Origin: Phoronis ovalis
Taxonomy: Eukaryota > Phoronida > Phoronidae
Assembly: GCA_028565635.1 (NCBI GenBank)
Contig: JAOXYB010019471.1
Coordinates: 1-17,859, forward strand
Reading direction: 5' to 3'
DNA length: 17,859 bases
This document shows, piece by piece, positions 1-12,000 of the stretch. Position 1 is the first letter of the stretch, and each line of letters starts with the position of its first letter. The position numbers were made by a program, and so were the translations under genes. A model generated the notes under the pieces. That model saw nothing but the letters and a program-made list of their open reading frames with translations. It did no database searches and was not told the DNA's origin.

Positions 1-413
1 AAACATGAATTAACAAAATGGTGTTTGCGAACAAAAAGATGATTTTTAGGTATGCGTGAGATTCGTTGGTATGCGTGTTTCAGTGCTGCATGCGTGGTTG
101 CGTGGGAAAGCAAGGTAATGCGTGAGACTTGGTAGGTCTGAATATGAATCAACCCGATTCCGAAACCACCCGAACCGGAATTTGCGCTGTGGGTCGCCCC
201 ATTTCGGAACGGGACGGTTCTGAAATATATTTGCTCTAGATTTTGATGTCATTGGTTATTCTGCTAATCTAATTCTAACAGAGCAGACGAAAATCAAAGA
301 CCTGACTGTGCACAAGAAAGTTTGATGTTTCTTTATAAACTCATTGTATTAACAATCCCCGTGCAAAATCTGTAAACAGGGAAAATTCATTATAATAGTG
401 GACTATTAATAAT
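1..413. other. Left flank with no supported gene
   Basis: This stretch contains several TATGCGTG or ATGCGTGAG motifs (around 51, 70, 91 and 118) and a moderately GC-rich patch at 150-220. The 68-codon open frame across it on the minus strand resembles nothing I know and has no splice or composition support. Confidence 0.5.
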
Positions 414-453
414 TAGTTCTGCAGGCGTGACTATTAGTTCTTCAGGCGTGACT
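414..453 (+). repeat. Short tandem duplication, about 20 bp, two copies
   Basis: TAGTTCTGCAGGCGTGACTA is followed directly by a near-identical copy (TAGTTCTTCAGGCGTGACTC). It abuts the left end of the MITE-like pair and may be part of that repetitive unit. Scattered TGCGTG motifs also occur at 51-125. Confidence 0.6.
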
Positions 454-465
454 CCTAGTATATCC

Positions 466-720
466 ATATCTCAAATGGGCCGAAGTTCAAAACACCTATT
501 CCACTTATTAAATAAATGAATTTCAACCAAATTTTTGCTTTTATGTTTCCTTGACTCTTCTGCTTTTTATACCATCATATCTAGATAGCTTATTAAAGAT
601 TCCACAGCACATCAACATAAATCCAAAATGCATTCTTGATGACCCGTCTTTCTAGATGGATGTGTATGCTACTGTGCATGCGTGAAGACTAGTCGAACTT
701 CGGCACATTTGAGATAGGAG
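466..720. mobile_element. MITE-like element, copy 1 of a tandem pair
   Basis: The left end (466-490, TCTCAAATGGGCCGAAGTTC) and the right end (693-720) are inverted copies of each other. The interior is AT-rich with no open frame, as in a non-autonomous DNA element. The interior shares long stretches with copy 2, including an ATTAAATAAATGAATT block and a CAAATTTTTGCTT block. I see no clear target-site duplication because the flanks are themselves repetitive. The family is not recognised. Confidence 0.6.
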
Positions 721-778
721 CCGGTCATGAATCCTATGGTCAAGCTGTAGGAGTCATGCGTGCAGGACTAGTCCATAG

Positions 779-1049
779 TAGTCATGACCGCCTCCTATCT
801 CAAATGGGCTGAAGTTCGAAAACACTTATCTTCTTAATTAAATAAATGAATTCCGCCCAAATTTTTGCTTCTGTCCATTCCTTGACTCTGCTTCTTATAC
901 TACTTAATCAAAGCTTCAACAACAGATCAGCATAAAATCCAAATGCACTCTTGAAGGTTCATTCATCCACTGCATGGACTTTATGCTATTGCGCATGTGT
1001 GAGGCTAGTCGAACTGCGGCCCATTTGAGATAGGAGCTGGTCATGACTC
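779..1049. mobile_element. MITE-like element, copy 2 of a tandem pair
   Basis: This is the same unit as 466-720, repeated at a period of about 316-329 bp in the same orientation. Its inverted ends are longer and better preserved, about 40 bp (779-819 against 1009-1049), and share AGTCATGACC and CTCCTATCTCAAATGGG. The spacer between the copies (721-778) recurs in diverged form after copy 2, at about 1040-1100. The repeating unit may therefore be larger than the element itself, closer to a short satellite than to two independent insertions. Confidence 0.6.
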
Positions 1050-2320
1050 CTACGAACAAGCTGTAGGCTGTCCATAGTAGGAGTCATGCAGGACTAGTGG
1101 ACTACTTGCAATTATGATTATACGTCACCGTGTCTGATAATTGGCTTCTTGATGTATATGGCAATGTCTCATATTTCATAGCATTGTATTGTATATAATT
1201 ATATTATTGCATTTTAAAGTATTGTATTGTATTTAATTTTACTGGTATTTTAATTTTTTTATATTGGCTGCAATTAATGAAGTATATATTCAACGTGTTG
1301 TATAGGTCTAAAAAAATAAAACATTTTTTAGTCATTTAGTATAATTTTTATTAAATAGAGTATGGACAAACAGTATGGCTTTATGAATAATACTGAATCT
1401 GCACATACCACCACATCTACTGTATAAAACATAATAAAGTTATTATATCACAAAATTGAAATCTGAAGAGACCCAAGACTAGGTTTGCCCTACATTTAAA
1501 TATTGACTTAATCTTAGATCAGACGAAAAAGCAATTTAATAGAGTAATACCATAATATTGTTTTTATATATTAAATGAAATAAATATACCGTGTTCGGCA
1601 TTAGTCCTAATAATAGACCCAATATTTGACATACTGGTCCTAACACTATGCTGCCATCTTTTGAAATTAATAAACCTCATTCGTACGATTAAAATTTTCA
1701 TCCAGCAATACCCCAATGGTTTGTTTATTATTATCAAGTAAAGAAAATACAAATGTAAGAATGTAAACAAGTCAGATGGTAAAAATCAATGAGACGACAT
1801 TACGTCACTTTGTATTTATTGAGTTAAAATTCAACAAGAAAGATTTTACTTTTTTCATTTGATAGTAACAAACTATGACCATTGAAGCATTGATGTATTA
1901 GTCAAATTTTTATTGTTTTTGTTAATTTCGAAAGATATTCCAACCTAACATAACATTATCTAGTTACTATTTCTACAGAATTATAAAGCTGTCTTTATTG
2001 TGTAAGGAATAGGCCGCACCCGGGGGAAGTCTTAGTGTGTTGAGCAAACAGGAATATGCTGCATGTATGAGGAGCCTTTTTTGACGAATTTTAGTACAGT
2101 TTGGGTTATTTTTAGTGCTTGTGTGGGCCTAGACACATTTCTATAAGGAAGGTATAAAGGGGTATTATTTATCTATAGGCATTGGCCAAGTTGGGAACTG
2201 CAGGAATTGGTATATTCTTTTTTGATGTAAAGTTGTACACCCTCGCCTAAAATAAAACTAAGGCTTCACCCCAGGGCAATAACTATTGTTATATAATTGT
2301 GAAATTTATATTGTAGGTGT
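1050..2320. other. Upstream flank of FANCB: no protein-coding signal; may hold the promoter and 5' UTR
   Basis: The sequence is AT-rich and low in complexity, with many AATAAA and TTTATT words. A slightly GC-richer patch at 2005-2060 could mark the FANCB 5' region. Donor-like sequences (GGAAG|GTATAA near 2150 and AATTG|GTATAT near 2208) together with the AG at 2315-2316 allow a 5' UTR intron. No position can be fixed for the transcription start. Confidence 0.35.
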
Positions 2321-5300
2321 ATGTTTACACACGATGGGTTTATCATCGAGTTTAATATTCAAGTGCTTAATAAGTGTTTATCCAGTTTGCATGTATCATG
2401 GCTGCAACTCGAATGTAATGCTGCACAGGTAACAAACCCCAGTGTGACAGAAATAATGACACCACAATTTGCAGCACATCCTACTATGAAACTTGGTGAA
2501 AATTTTAAAGCCGATATGGAAATAAATTTCTGTGCTAAAATTTTAGACTGGGCATGTGTCAGGGAGGAACTAACTGGTCTTAAGCTCCCCTGCATTTTAT
2601 TACAAGAAGTAACTAGTACAGAAATTAATAAAATATATTTTATAATGATTAAAGACAAGGAACTAATACCAACAGGATTTGTAGAGGTACCGTCCTGTAT
2701 ACTTCAAGTGGAACCTCAACTGCATATAATGGACGGACCATGTTTATTTATTGCAGATAAAGATAATTTGTATTTTACTAAAAAGACGTCTGATAAATTA
2801 GCATTATATTTCGTTAAAAACGTATTTTACAACAAGGGAGAGACCTGTCCAGTTATACATTCCCAATTTTGTCTTAATGGTGATATAATCATCATGGGTA
2901 CTGTAAAAATATCAAATGCTATAATTGAAGAACGGAATGAAAAAATGGTGGCAATGGAAACAAATGAGATATCAGTATGTGGTACTGCAGAAATTAATGA
3001 TGACCAGATATTGGATTTAGAGCAAGAAGATGAAGAATACTGTGTACAATGTTTTTTGTTATCAGTAAAAAATGATAATGCTATATTAGAAAATACTGGC
3101 ATGGAAAACGTTGTACCACATCACTTAACAAGTCCAGATACACTATTCCATTTCTGCATTAAACAAGACAACAATTGTATGTATGTAGGTTCTGATAATA
3201 AAAAGAATGATGCTAATGATATTAGCGCTGTTTCTACATATCATTTTGAACTCTACTGCATGGATGATACTGGAACTGTATACCACATCAACAATGGACA
3301 TGTCATAAAGACAACAAAAATCACTGTGTCCAGTGCCGTGAAGACCGTAGAAAGGTTTGAAGGTTTTGGTGGAGATATGTATTTGTGTATCAGCACTACT
3401 GATACTGTCTTCCTACTAAGAGAATCTGATTTTCAGGTATGTCAACATTAGAAAGGTATCGATTATAGTTACTACGTTTTTGTTGTATTTATGCCCCTTT
3501 GTTATATATGAGATACATCTATATTAATGTAGTACATGTGTTCGATAAAAAATAAATTCATTTTATTTAGCTTGACACATGTTACCACATAATCAGTATA
3601 ATACAAACTTGAAAACATATTCCTTCAACAACAAACAGCAAAGTAATGTTATTTTTCTATGTGTGACTCATAAGCCCTTGTGGCTGGGTGTTCATATATG
3701 TATGTATGTAATTTTTTGTATTCGTGTGTAATTGTTGCAACACGTGTCACGTTAATAAAATAAAATACTACTACTCTATACATTTGTAGTGTTTGGATAT
3801 GTTGCTACATTCTCTTTAGTTTGTTGTGATGTATATTATTTTTTAATTTGTGTATTTTTGAAGCTTACCAAGCAGTGGGTTGAAGCACAGGCAGTTGTTG
3901 GAGACTTTCTTGGTTATGGATCAGGACAGCTTCTCATAGCAGCATCTAAAAATATTCGAGATTTGTTTGAATTAACTGATTTTGGTGCTGTTCATATAGA
4001 TATGAATGCTGAAGTAAGCTTTTTACGTCATGTTTGATCTGCACATAACCTTATTGTATAATATCTGACAAGTTAACTTGAAACTTTGAGTACACACACT
4101 GTTAAATTTTCCATTGATTTTAATTCATTTTTTGCTAAGTTCTAACATCCATCATTTATCAACAGTAGATTGTTTTTTTGTCAGTGAGAAACTGAAAAAC
4201 AGCACAACAGATTACATAATATTGTGTTCTTAAAATTTGTGTTCATCCTAAGAAAAAAATCTTTAAAGCTGAATCATTCCGTTGCTGTTGGTATTGTAAC
4301 TTTGTAACTGATTTTTTGTACTATAGTATTCTCTTGACATATAACAATAACATATGACTACTTTAGGTAGAAAGTTGTACAAGTTTAGAAGAATCTGAAA
4401 GTTTGCAGTCAGCTACTAGAGCATTAGAAACAAGACTGCAGGTATTGTGACAACAATATTTTCACCATGTTTCCTGCCTGTACATAATTTGTGTGATTTG
4501 AAACTTATGTACTTCATTTACATTGCATTTAGTAGAGTTGAAAACTGTTAAATAGATAATTTGTGAAAGTGCTAGTTTTGTGTGGTTCTTACTGTGAAAC
4601 TGTTTTATTCTTGGTCTGTTACACACACATATCATACTCTCTATACATGGAACTCTTCTACCAGGAAGAATCATCCATGTGACCATGTTGATGTTTGTGC
4701 ACGAAACATGTAATTTCTGAAAAATGTGTTTCTTATTTTGTAGGATGGCATGTCATTACTTTTGGAAATGGAGCAAAGTTGCCTGCTTAAGCAACAAGTT
4801 ATTGAAGATTCGGTCAAGGCTGTAAAGTGTGTATCCCTTGATGAAGATCTTCAACGTCTTCCTAAACATGTAAGGAAAGTAAAGACTTATCTCTGTATAT
4901 TTAAGAGTGATTCTAAAATGTTTGTTTAAATTTGATTTTATGATAAATATTTAACACATGTCTACCTGAAACTTTATGTATTCTTACATTATATTGCTGG
5001 CAAAAATTACTATCCTCCAATACAATACAAAGAATGTTCACTTTATAATTAGAACAAATTTTAATGATCGTACCCATCAATACGAACCTTTTCATTTGCA
5101 GTTTCCCATATTTGCCATTAAAGGTATTTATTATAAGTAAATAGTACTTTTCATGCATAAAATCCAATTGATTCTGATAAAATATATAATTTGACAAATA
5201 CTTCTTCATAACCTCTACAAGTTTAGAAAATGTACCCGACATTTTATCTGTAAGTTAATTAAATGGGTTTTTTAAAGAAGGAAAGCTGATGTCTTTCAGT

Positions 5301-8088
5301 GCATTGAATACAGTGCAAATTTCACAGTTTCTCACAATATGGTGGATGAGACTTGAAACTAACTTGATAGGGTACTACTATAGGTGGAAAATCCGGGAGA
5401 AATTCATATTGCCTTTATTACATTTAATTTAGCCAACACTGGTCAATCTCGTGAATTCAAGTGAAGTGGCTTCCATTCCTAATCATACAACTGGTTCTCC
5501 GAGCAGTATTACCAGACGATCACTAACTGTAAAAGATATCTGGCGCAAGTTGTACAATAATAAGTGGATTATTGGTGCTGATTTGGTCAATGAGACTCCA
5601 TGGTGAAATGCATTGTCTTTTGTTAATTTTATGTTCATTAAAGCACAAAATGTATTCCATGTATTTATTTAATGAAGTGTTTTACTTGAAAATTATAAGG
5701 TGAAAACTAAGTGAAATAATGTTTCATTAAAATGTAAATGCTGCTTATGTTGCAGCATGTAAAATTTTAAGTCTTTTGCAACAGGCTTTGTGAATGATAT
5801 CCACAATATCATACATGCTTTTCTTATATTCCAGTTGTGTCGAAAATGTATTCTTAACCATTGGGCAATGTAACCAGAACAGCTTTGTGTTAGATTCGAC
5901 TTCAAAGTCTAGCCATTCAAGTAATTTAAAGCCTGAGAATCCAGACTTTGGTGACGAACACCAGGCAAAAAGAAAGAAAATTGAATTATTTTTACATCAA
6001 AGATTAGAGAACAAATGTCAAGGACCTTTATTACCAAATCAAAAGACTACTGTGACAGTATCTTGTCCGTTACCAGTATTTGAAACAAAATCATTTGTAA
6101 AATTATCTGTGCATTTGCACTGGAGTTCGGCTGTAGATTCTATAAAAACACGCAAACATTGTGCTAGAAACCCTCTGTCATTTGATTACACACTAAGGTG
6201 CTATGTTATAATGTGTGGATCCCTGAATCTCAATATTGATGATTTGACATCAGGACAGATAAATATTGCCATAACAGACGAGGAGGGACAAAAATTAACA
6301 GGTTGGTAAAAAAACATGTTCTGTATCATATTTCACAAATCTGAGCAAATATAGGATTTTCAATGGGGTATTATTACATGGTTAATTTTTGGAAAGCTCA
6401 GAAATAGCAGAATTGGATACACTATCACTAGTCATCCATCATGCCCCTGTTATTAGTCTTTAATGCTTTATTCCTATGTTACATTATGTTTGTCCCATGT
6501 TTGTTATGAGAATGGAGAAGGGTTTTTAAAGGCTCATAATTTTATGTCAGTTATGTGAATTATTAGCTCGAATAGACAACTAATACTTAAAAACCATAGT
6601 TTTTAAAAATTATATATTGGTCAAAAAGTATTTTCTTGTTCTAGCTCAAGAGATCGAAAGAAATTTGTTTAGTTTAAATTTGGCTCAGAAATGTATTAAA
6701 CTGCAAGTAGAGTCCGTAAAAGTTCTTCCAGAAAATGCTGACACAAGTCTTTCCATACTCCATCGAATTCTCAAGAAGTTGGGCATGAGAGACGATGGAG
6801 TTTTTCAGTATTTCATGGTGGATCAAGGATTTTTCAAAGGCATGCGACTTGATTTGAAAAGAATTAGAAGAACCTTATACTGGATGACTGTGTATTACGA
6901 GTAAGTTTAATGGTTACCTGTAGTTAATATTGTACTTGCAAATATTTGGGTCTCAAAGAACACAATAGATAGTTGATTGTTTCTTGTTTAAGGACTCGAG
7001 ATACAAAAAACCACTGTTACTTCACTATAACTTTCTTTGTTAATTTTCATAACCAAAATAAAGAGATAGACAGGTAAAAGTACATTTTTGCAAAGGTTAC
7101 ATTTTAGTGTTGATGAACCCAAAGGAAAAAAAGTTTAAAATATTTCTCATGATCTGATAAGCGTTCCTTTTGTGTAAAAATTGTTTTTTTTTAAATTTTA
7201 ATTATCAAAAAGATTTAAGTCAGAAATCATTGCACATACAAAGCTGAAACTTGGCAAAAATTATATTAATATATAGATCTACAAAATTGTGTCTCAAAAT
7301 ATAAAAGTTATGAATTTTCAAATCTTAAGCCAGCAGCATTTTACAGATTTTGATCTGACCCTTAAATTAAAAAAAAAGATTACTTTTAAAATTTTAAGAA
7401 TTTGAGACATAATTTTGTTGATATATATGTATAGCTCATTTATGCGAAGTTTGTAGATGCAGGGTTTATGACATATTTTTTTGAAAATTGAAATTCAAAA
7501 AGCTTAATCTTTTCCCATTTTAATTACTAAAATATAGGTTGAAATGTATATACACCTCTTTGTATATCAAGCCCTTAAGCACTGGCATGTATGTCTTGTT
7601 ATCAAAAATGCCTGTAACCTGGTGTCACATTTGTCAGTTATATTGTACCTTAATGTATTTATGTTCACGATAAATTTAAGATCCATTAAAACATTAAGCT
7701 GTAATTTGTTAATCTTCAGAAATACTTGAAATATTTCTTGCTTTCCAGAGATGTTCAACAAATAACAGCTTTTTTGCACACTTTATACAACCAACTGCCA
7801 CAAAATGTAGCAATTCGTCATCGTAAAGAACTCAAGTTGTTGGATTGCTCTATCACAGAAATGTTAACCCATGAACTGGATTATGCAAGTCATGCCTTCA
7901 GAAACATTTTGCAGGAAGATAAAAAAGACTCTGAACGTGACATGGGAATGATACGTGAACGGTTTGGCACTAAAAACAAGCGAAACTTGCAAGATTCTGC
8001 AGACTTGGTGACATACAGTGAAGTTAAAAGAAATCTTTTTGCATTACAAGAACAAACAGATATGCACTTGGTTCATAAAATTAAATGA
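2321..8088 (+). CDS. FANCB: Fanconi anaemia complementation group B protein (FANCB) orthologue, eight coding exons
   Basis: Proposed CDS: 2321-3436, 3864-4013, 4367-4441, 4744-4869, 5433-5602, 5835-6301, 6645-6900, 7749-8088. All introns are GT-AG, the phases join cleanly, and the total is 2,700 nt (899 residues plus stop; human FANCB is 859). Resemblance to human FANCB, judged from memory, runs collinearly along the whole chain. It includes the ESDFQ/ESFQ join at exon 1-2, a DF-x-G-x-G-x-x-Q block in exon 2, an IW-x-x-x-x-x-x-x-x-x-G block in exon 5, CGSLNLNIDDLTSG in exon 6 and the C-terminal Y-x-E segment in exon 8. Residues 1-420 are beta-rich, as expected for the N-terminal propeller; 423-485 look like coiled coil; AKRKK at 590-594 could be a nuclear localisation signal. 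In the known family, FANCB joins FANCL and FAAP100 in the catalytic module of the core complex that monoubiquitinates FANCD2-FANCI. The start is the least certain part. An AG at 2315-2316 sits just before the ATG, so the 5' UTR, or a short N-terminal coding exon, may lie upstream. The exon 6 donor (6302) was chosen because it alone keeps frame with the 6645 acceptor. Confidence 0.85.
7200..7500. repeat. Large imperfect inverted repeat (foldback element) in FANCB intron 7
   Basis: The best-matched arms are 7269-7298 and 7401-7428. Both contain ACAAAATT-TGTCTCAAA on opposite strands. Weaker pairing continues outward (around 7233-7260 against 7431-7461) about a common centre near 7349. It is most likely an old palindromic MITE and lies entirely within intron 7 (6901-7748). 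Confidence 0.55.
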
Positions 8089-8397
8089 GAAAAACTTAAT
8101 TCTCAAATGATCTTGAAATATAAATTGTTCACCTATTATCTAACTAATTGTCTTTCAGCATGATATAATGCCAATTTTACGTAAGATTCAAAGCCCAATT
8201 TCAGCAAACAGCTCACAAACTCAATAAGTTTTGCATGTCTCCATTACCCTATACAGGAGGCACCAATTTTGATGGCTCTACCATAATTATGTACTTCTGC
8301 TAGTTAATACTAAGACCTTATACAGTATATAAGGCATTTTCAGAAGTACATAAATAGGGCTGAAATGACACCTACTAAAAAATCTTGATATTTGTAC

Positions 8398-8523
8398 ATG
8401 TTTAGGAAGGTAACTTCGTCAGATAATTCTCTTAGTCTGTATCTTTATTGCATTGATATTGGTGAGCAATTATCAGCTGGAGAACCACAAGACGAAATGT
8501 TAATAGAGCTGAGGACATTGTAA
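8398..8523 (+). other. Short open frame behind an acceptor-like site, downstream of FANCB (possible unassigned exon)
   Basis: A frame of about 40 codons (MFRKVTSSDNSLSL... ending IELRTL, then TAA) follows a TTTAG at 8401-8405. Its composition is mixed and amphipathic rather than the low-complexity residue pattern of chance frames here. I could not join it in frame to the FANCB exons through good donors. It may be a chance frame or an exon of an alternative transcript. Confidence 0.15.
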
Positions 8524-8626
8524 CATGATTATCAAAATTTCCAATGTGAAAACTGCTGGTTACTGCTATATTTAAAAGTGTAAAACAGTAATTAAGAACA
8601 GTTCAGTTATTTTATCTTTGAAATAC

Positions 8627-8632
8627 TTTATT
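8627..8632 (-). terminator. Candidate LPMO poly(A) signal
   Basis: AATAAA read on the minus strand, about 460 nt beyond the LPMO stop codon. It is the nearest canonical hexamer I found. If both this and the FANCB signal near 8844 are used, the 3' UTRs of the convergent genes overlap. Confidence 0.3.
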
Positions 8633-8843
8633 GTTCATTAAAACTACAACTTACAATAATACTGAGTGACATGCAGAATTTTATACTTGTACTTTCTATA
8701 AATAAGAATATTTTCCCACTTCACGGTATGAATATTGGTACTACCTTTTCATTTTATATAGTTATTGCCATAGCTAGATTCTAGATTTGAAATTTTTATA
8801 TTTTTCGAACTGGTGAATTATGTAGATTGAACGTAATAGTATA

Positions 8844-8849
8844 AATAAA
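8844..8849 (+). terminator. Candidate FANCB poly(A) signal
   Basis: An AATAAA lies about 755 nt after the FANCB stop codon, with a second at 8910-8915. Either would keep the FANCB transcript clear of the convergent LPMO coding exon, which ends at 9094. Such words are common in this AT-rich DNA. Confidence 0.3.
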
Positions 8850-9093
8850 TGTTATAATGCAAATATAATACTGCTGTAGTTTTATAAGTTTTCTTCACCA
8901 CCATACTTGAATAAAAATCTAAATTTGAAGGTATTTTGCAATGTATACATAAATAAATATAGAATTATATAAATAGATAATGTGTTAAATATTTAACTTT
9001 TGATCTTGAAGCTTTCTTTTGATAGCAATTGATAAATTATCATTATAACAAGTAAATGCAAATATTATTATATACTGCTTTAAAGTCAGTTCT

Positions 9094-12000
9094 TTAGTTA
9101 TTAGAACAGGCTGAATTACAGTGAGTAGAAGGACAATTGACAGGACAGTTGTCAAGACACCATTGATCCATCCCTTCTACTCCTTCGAAACTGCCTGTTG
9201 CTGCACATAGTGTATTAGACTGTGCTGCTACAGCAGGTGGATTGATGTCGACCACTACAGCAGGTGGATTGGGGGCTACTACAGCAGGTGGATTGGTGTC
9301 AGCTACCACAGCAGGTGGATTGACAGACTCGTCATCTTTAAATAAAATTTATATACAATAAGTGTGTTATTTATACATTTCTTTTCATGCCTCAAACCCT
9401 TCTATTATTGGAACTTTTTCCAAGATTTCTCATGTAAATACATTGTTCATACACAAAACAGAACTAGACAAGAGTGGTAAAGGAAATAAGAGTATGTAAC
9501 AAACATGGTTGGCTGACAAATTAAACAATATGTTACCAGTCCTCTGCTTATTGCTATATCTACTGCATCACTTAATTGGCAGTCTACTTGTAATCTGGTG
9601 ATGGCGTGTGTTTAACAAATTAACCGTAACTATTTCCAAAAGTTGTAAAATGTACCTAAAATTTTGATATCAGCACAGGCATAGAACTCTTCCTGATCTC
9701 CAAGGCCCAATCCACGATTTCCATTAGAATCACAGCAACCATCGCTGTTTCCTATAAATTAACCAGAAAAATCTTTTTAACATATCTAGACCAGTTATGT
9801 TTGCATGAAAATGTATAGAACAAGTAATTTATTCGAATAAAGATTATGAGAAACTTTCCAATTTTTCAAAATACACTTGACGTTTAGCCTGGGCTTAATA
9901 AATATATATACATTTATAACAAAACTAATAATGTATCTGTAAAGTCTAAACGAATTAACTTATTTCCCAGAATATGGTATCATGCCAACATTGATTCCTT
10001 ACTACGTATCCAGTGCTTTAGGAGAGTTTTAACCGTGCGTTCGCTCACGTGTACCTATTATTCTACAAAAGCCAGCCCGGGTCTGTATCCCGGTCTTTGG
10101 TGGATTTGTTTCTTGGAAGGTCGGCATGAATTATTTCCCAAATTCACCACAAAGTCGGCGTCTGTTTTATCTAGATATTTTGAAATAGTAACATACCTGT
10201 ATGATATCTCCACTGCAAAACACAGGCGTCACAGCTAACACCAAGGGGTAGTTGAAGCTGGAATATATATGTCTGCGCCTCGGTCACTGCAAATTTAGTG
10301 TTACCGTTGGCGTCCGCTAATGGATATCTAGAAAAGTGACATTTTAAAATTAAATACATGATATCTGTGGCAGGGAATAACAAGAGGTGAAACTACATCA
10401 CAATTAAACTGTTTGATTACCATAGCAACAATGATAACACAACGCTGTCTATTGTATAAACATATTCAATGGAAAAAATGAAGAATAGCTACAGACAGTA
10501 AAGAACCGGTACAATCGTATAAAGAATATTTAAAAAATCATTGTATGAATTTTGGTTTGACCTGTCAATATCGTGGTTCCCTAACAACCGTTGGTAGGTA
10601 ACACCAGATGGCCTAACAGGCACAGTTTACCAGAAGTACTCCCCGAGTTTCGTAAGTGCGCTCCCTCGAAATTTAGAAATTGTTCTCTCTAATGGAACTT
10701 GGGGAGTACTTCTGGTATACTGTGCCCATTAGACGATTTAGTTGTGCGCGGTTATAGTTTATTTTCATTTCATCAGCGCACAATGATGGGATTTAGATAT
10801 TATGAAAGTAAATTTGATAAGAATACCATAAGAAATGATGTGTGCGGGAAAACCGCTAAATCCATACTCAACAAATGGGTATACCACATGAATATATAGC
10901 ATCATATAGAATAAATGCCAGTTACAAAATAGTCACTTGCGCTTTATCATTTATGGAAAAAAGATATATCATACATGTCCAAGCATTCCTGGGTAACTGT
11001 TATGGTTGCGTCGTTGTTGGGGCACAGTTTGAAATTCATGAAACCCTTATGTGCTGCAGTTATCTCAACAGTGACACTTATTGTCTGAAAAAAATACAGT
11101 TCGTTTTAGTTGATTGAAAGTACAAAGGTTTCAATGTGTGTTTCGATCGATATCATTATAGTGGTGTTTCTCAAACAAATGAGTATAGTAAAACAATTCT
11201 GCGAAAGAATGGATATTCACTCGCCGTAATTCTTAGTTTAAAGAATTGTCGCTAGGTGGATTGCAGTAGGATATGTTAGACCTTCTAAATTTAAGAATTA
11301 AATGTATTTTTTTCAATATTTTTCCCACTTTTTGTTTTGATCATAATTATTTTGATTATAACCTCGCTGTGCACTGTAGTTTTAAGAAATATAACTGTGA
11401 TATTGGGACTGGAGACTTTCTAACTGATACTGAGAACAATAGTGTTTTTAAACAATGCTAAAACTCACCTGTCCGGATGAGTAAGTACCGGTAATAATAC
11501 CATTGGCATATACGTTGTCAGGACCAGGTTCATGAAGTCTTTTTCCGTTAAATGGGTCTCCACACACTCCACATTTACCACCATTTTCTTTGTGTTGAAC
11601 CTGCAATGCAAAGAACTTTGTGATTTACGATATGCTAATTGTTGTTTCATAGAGGACAAGTAACGATATGGTAGTTTTAATTAAACTATTCTTAATTCTA
11701 AAAATACGTGCAAACGGTAAACAAGAGCTGCAGCCCTGGTTCATAGCACGGGAGACTTTAAGATTTTAAAAATTATGCACAGAAGTAAATTTTATTATTG
11801 CAGGTGCTATACATCAGTGACATTAAGTCACTGCCCAATAGAATGCAAAGAAGTACATGGTAAAAATGCACAGAGCTATGCCGAATATAAATTATTTTAA
11901 AAATCAAATGTAATTCATATTAAGCTCTTTCTCTGTATTGGTTTTTAACTCTGTGAAGCAGATGGATATTTTGTCAATTAAAGTATATATTAGATGAACT

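Noticed and set aside
46-252. Minus-strand 68-codon frame at the left edge
   Set aside because: Arg/Pro-rich reading of a GC-richer patch with quasi-palindromic words; no homology recognised.
4462-5242. Minus-strand frames of 74 and 109 codons in FANCB introns 3 and 4
   Set aside because: AT-rich composition, no recognised motif, and confined largely to introns.
8160-8181. 22-nt microexon between a good acceptor and GTAAGA
   Set aside because: The only frame without an internal stop leads to an immediate stop in the next candidate exon.
10699-11117. Plus-strand open frames within the LPMO locus
   Set aside because: They overlap LPMO exon 3 and the MITE on the opposite strand and show no coding features of their own.
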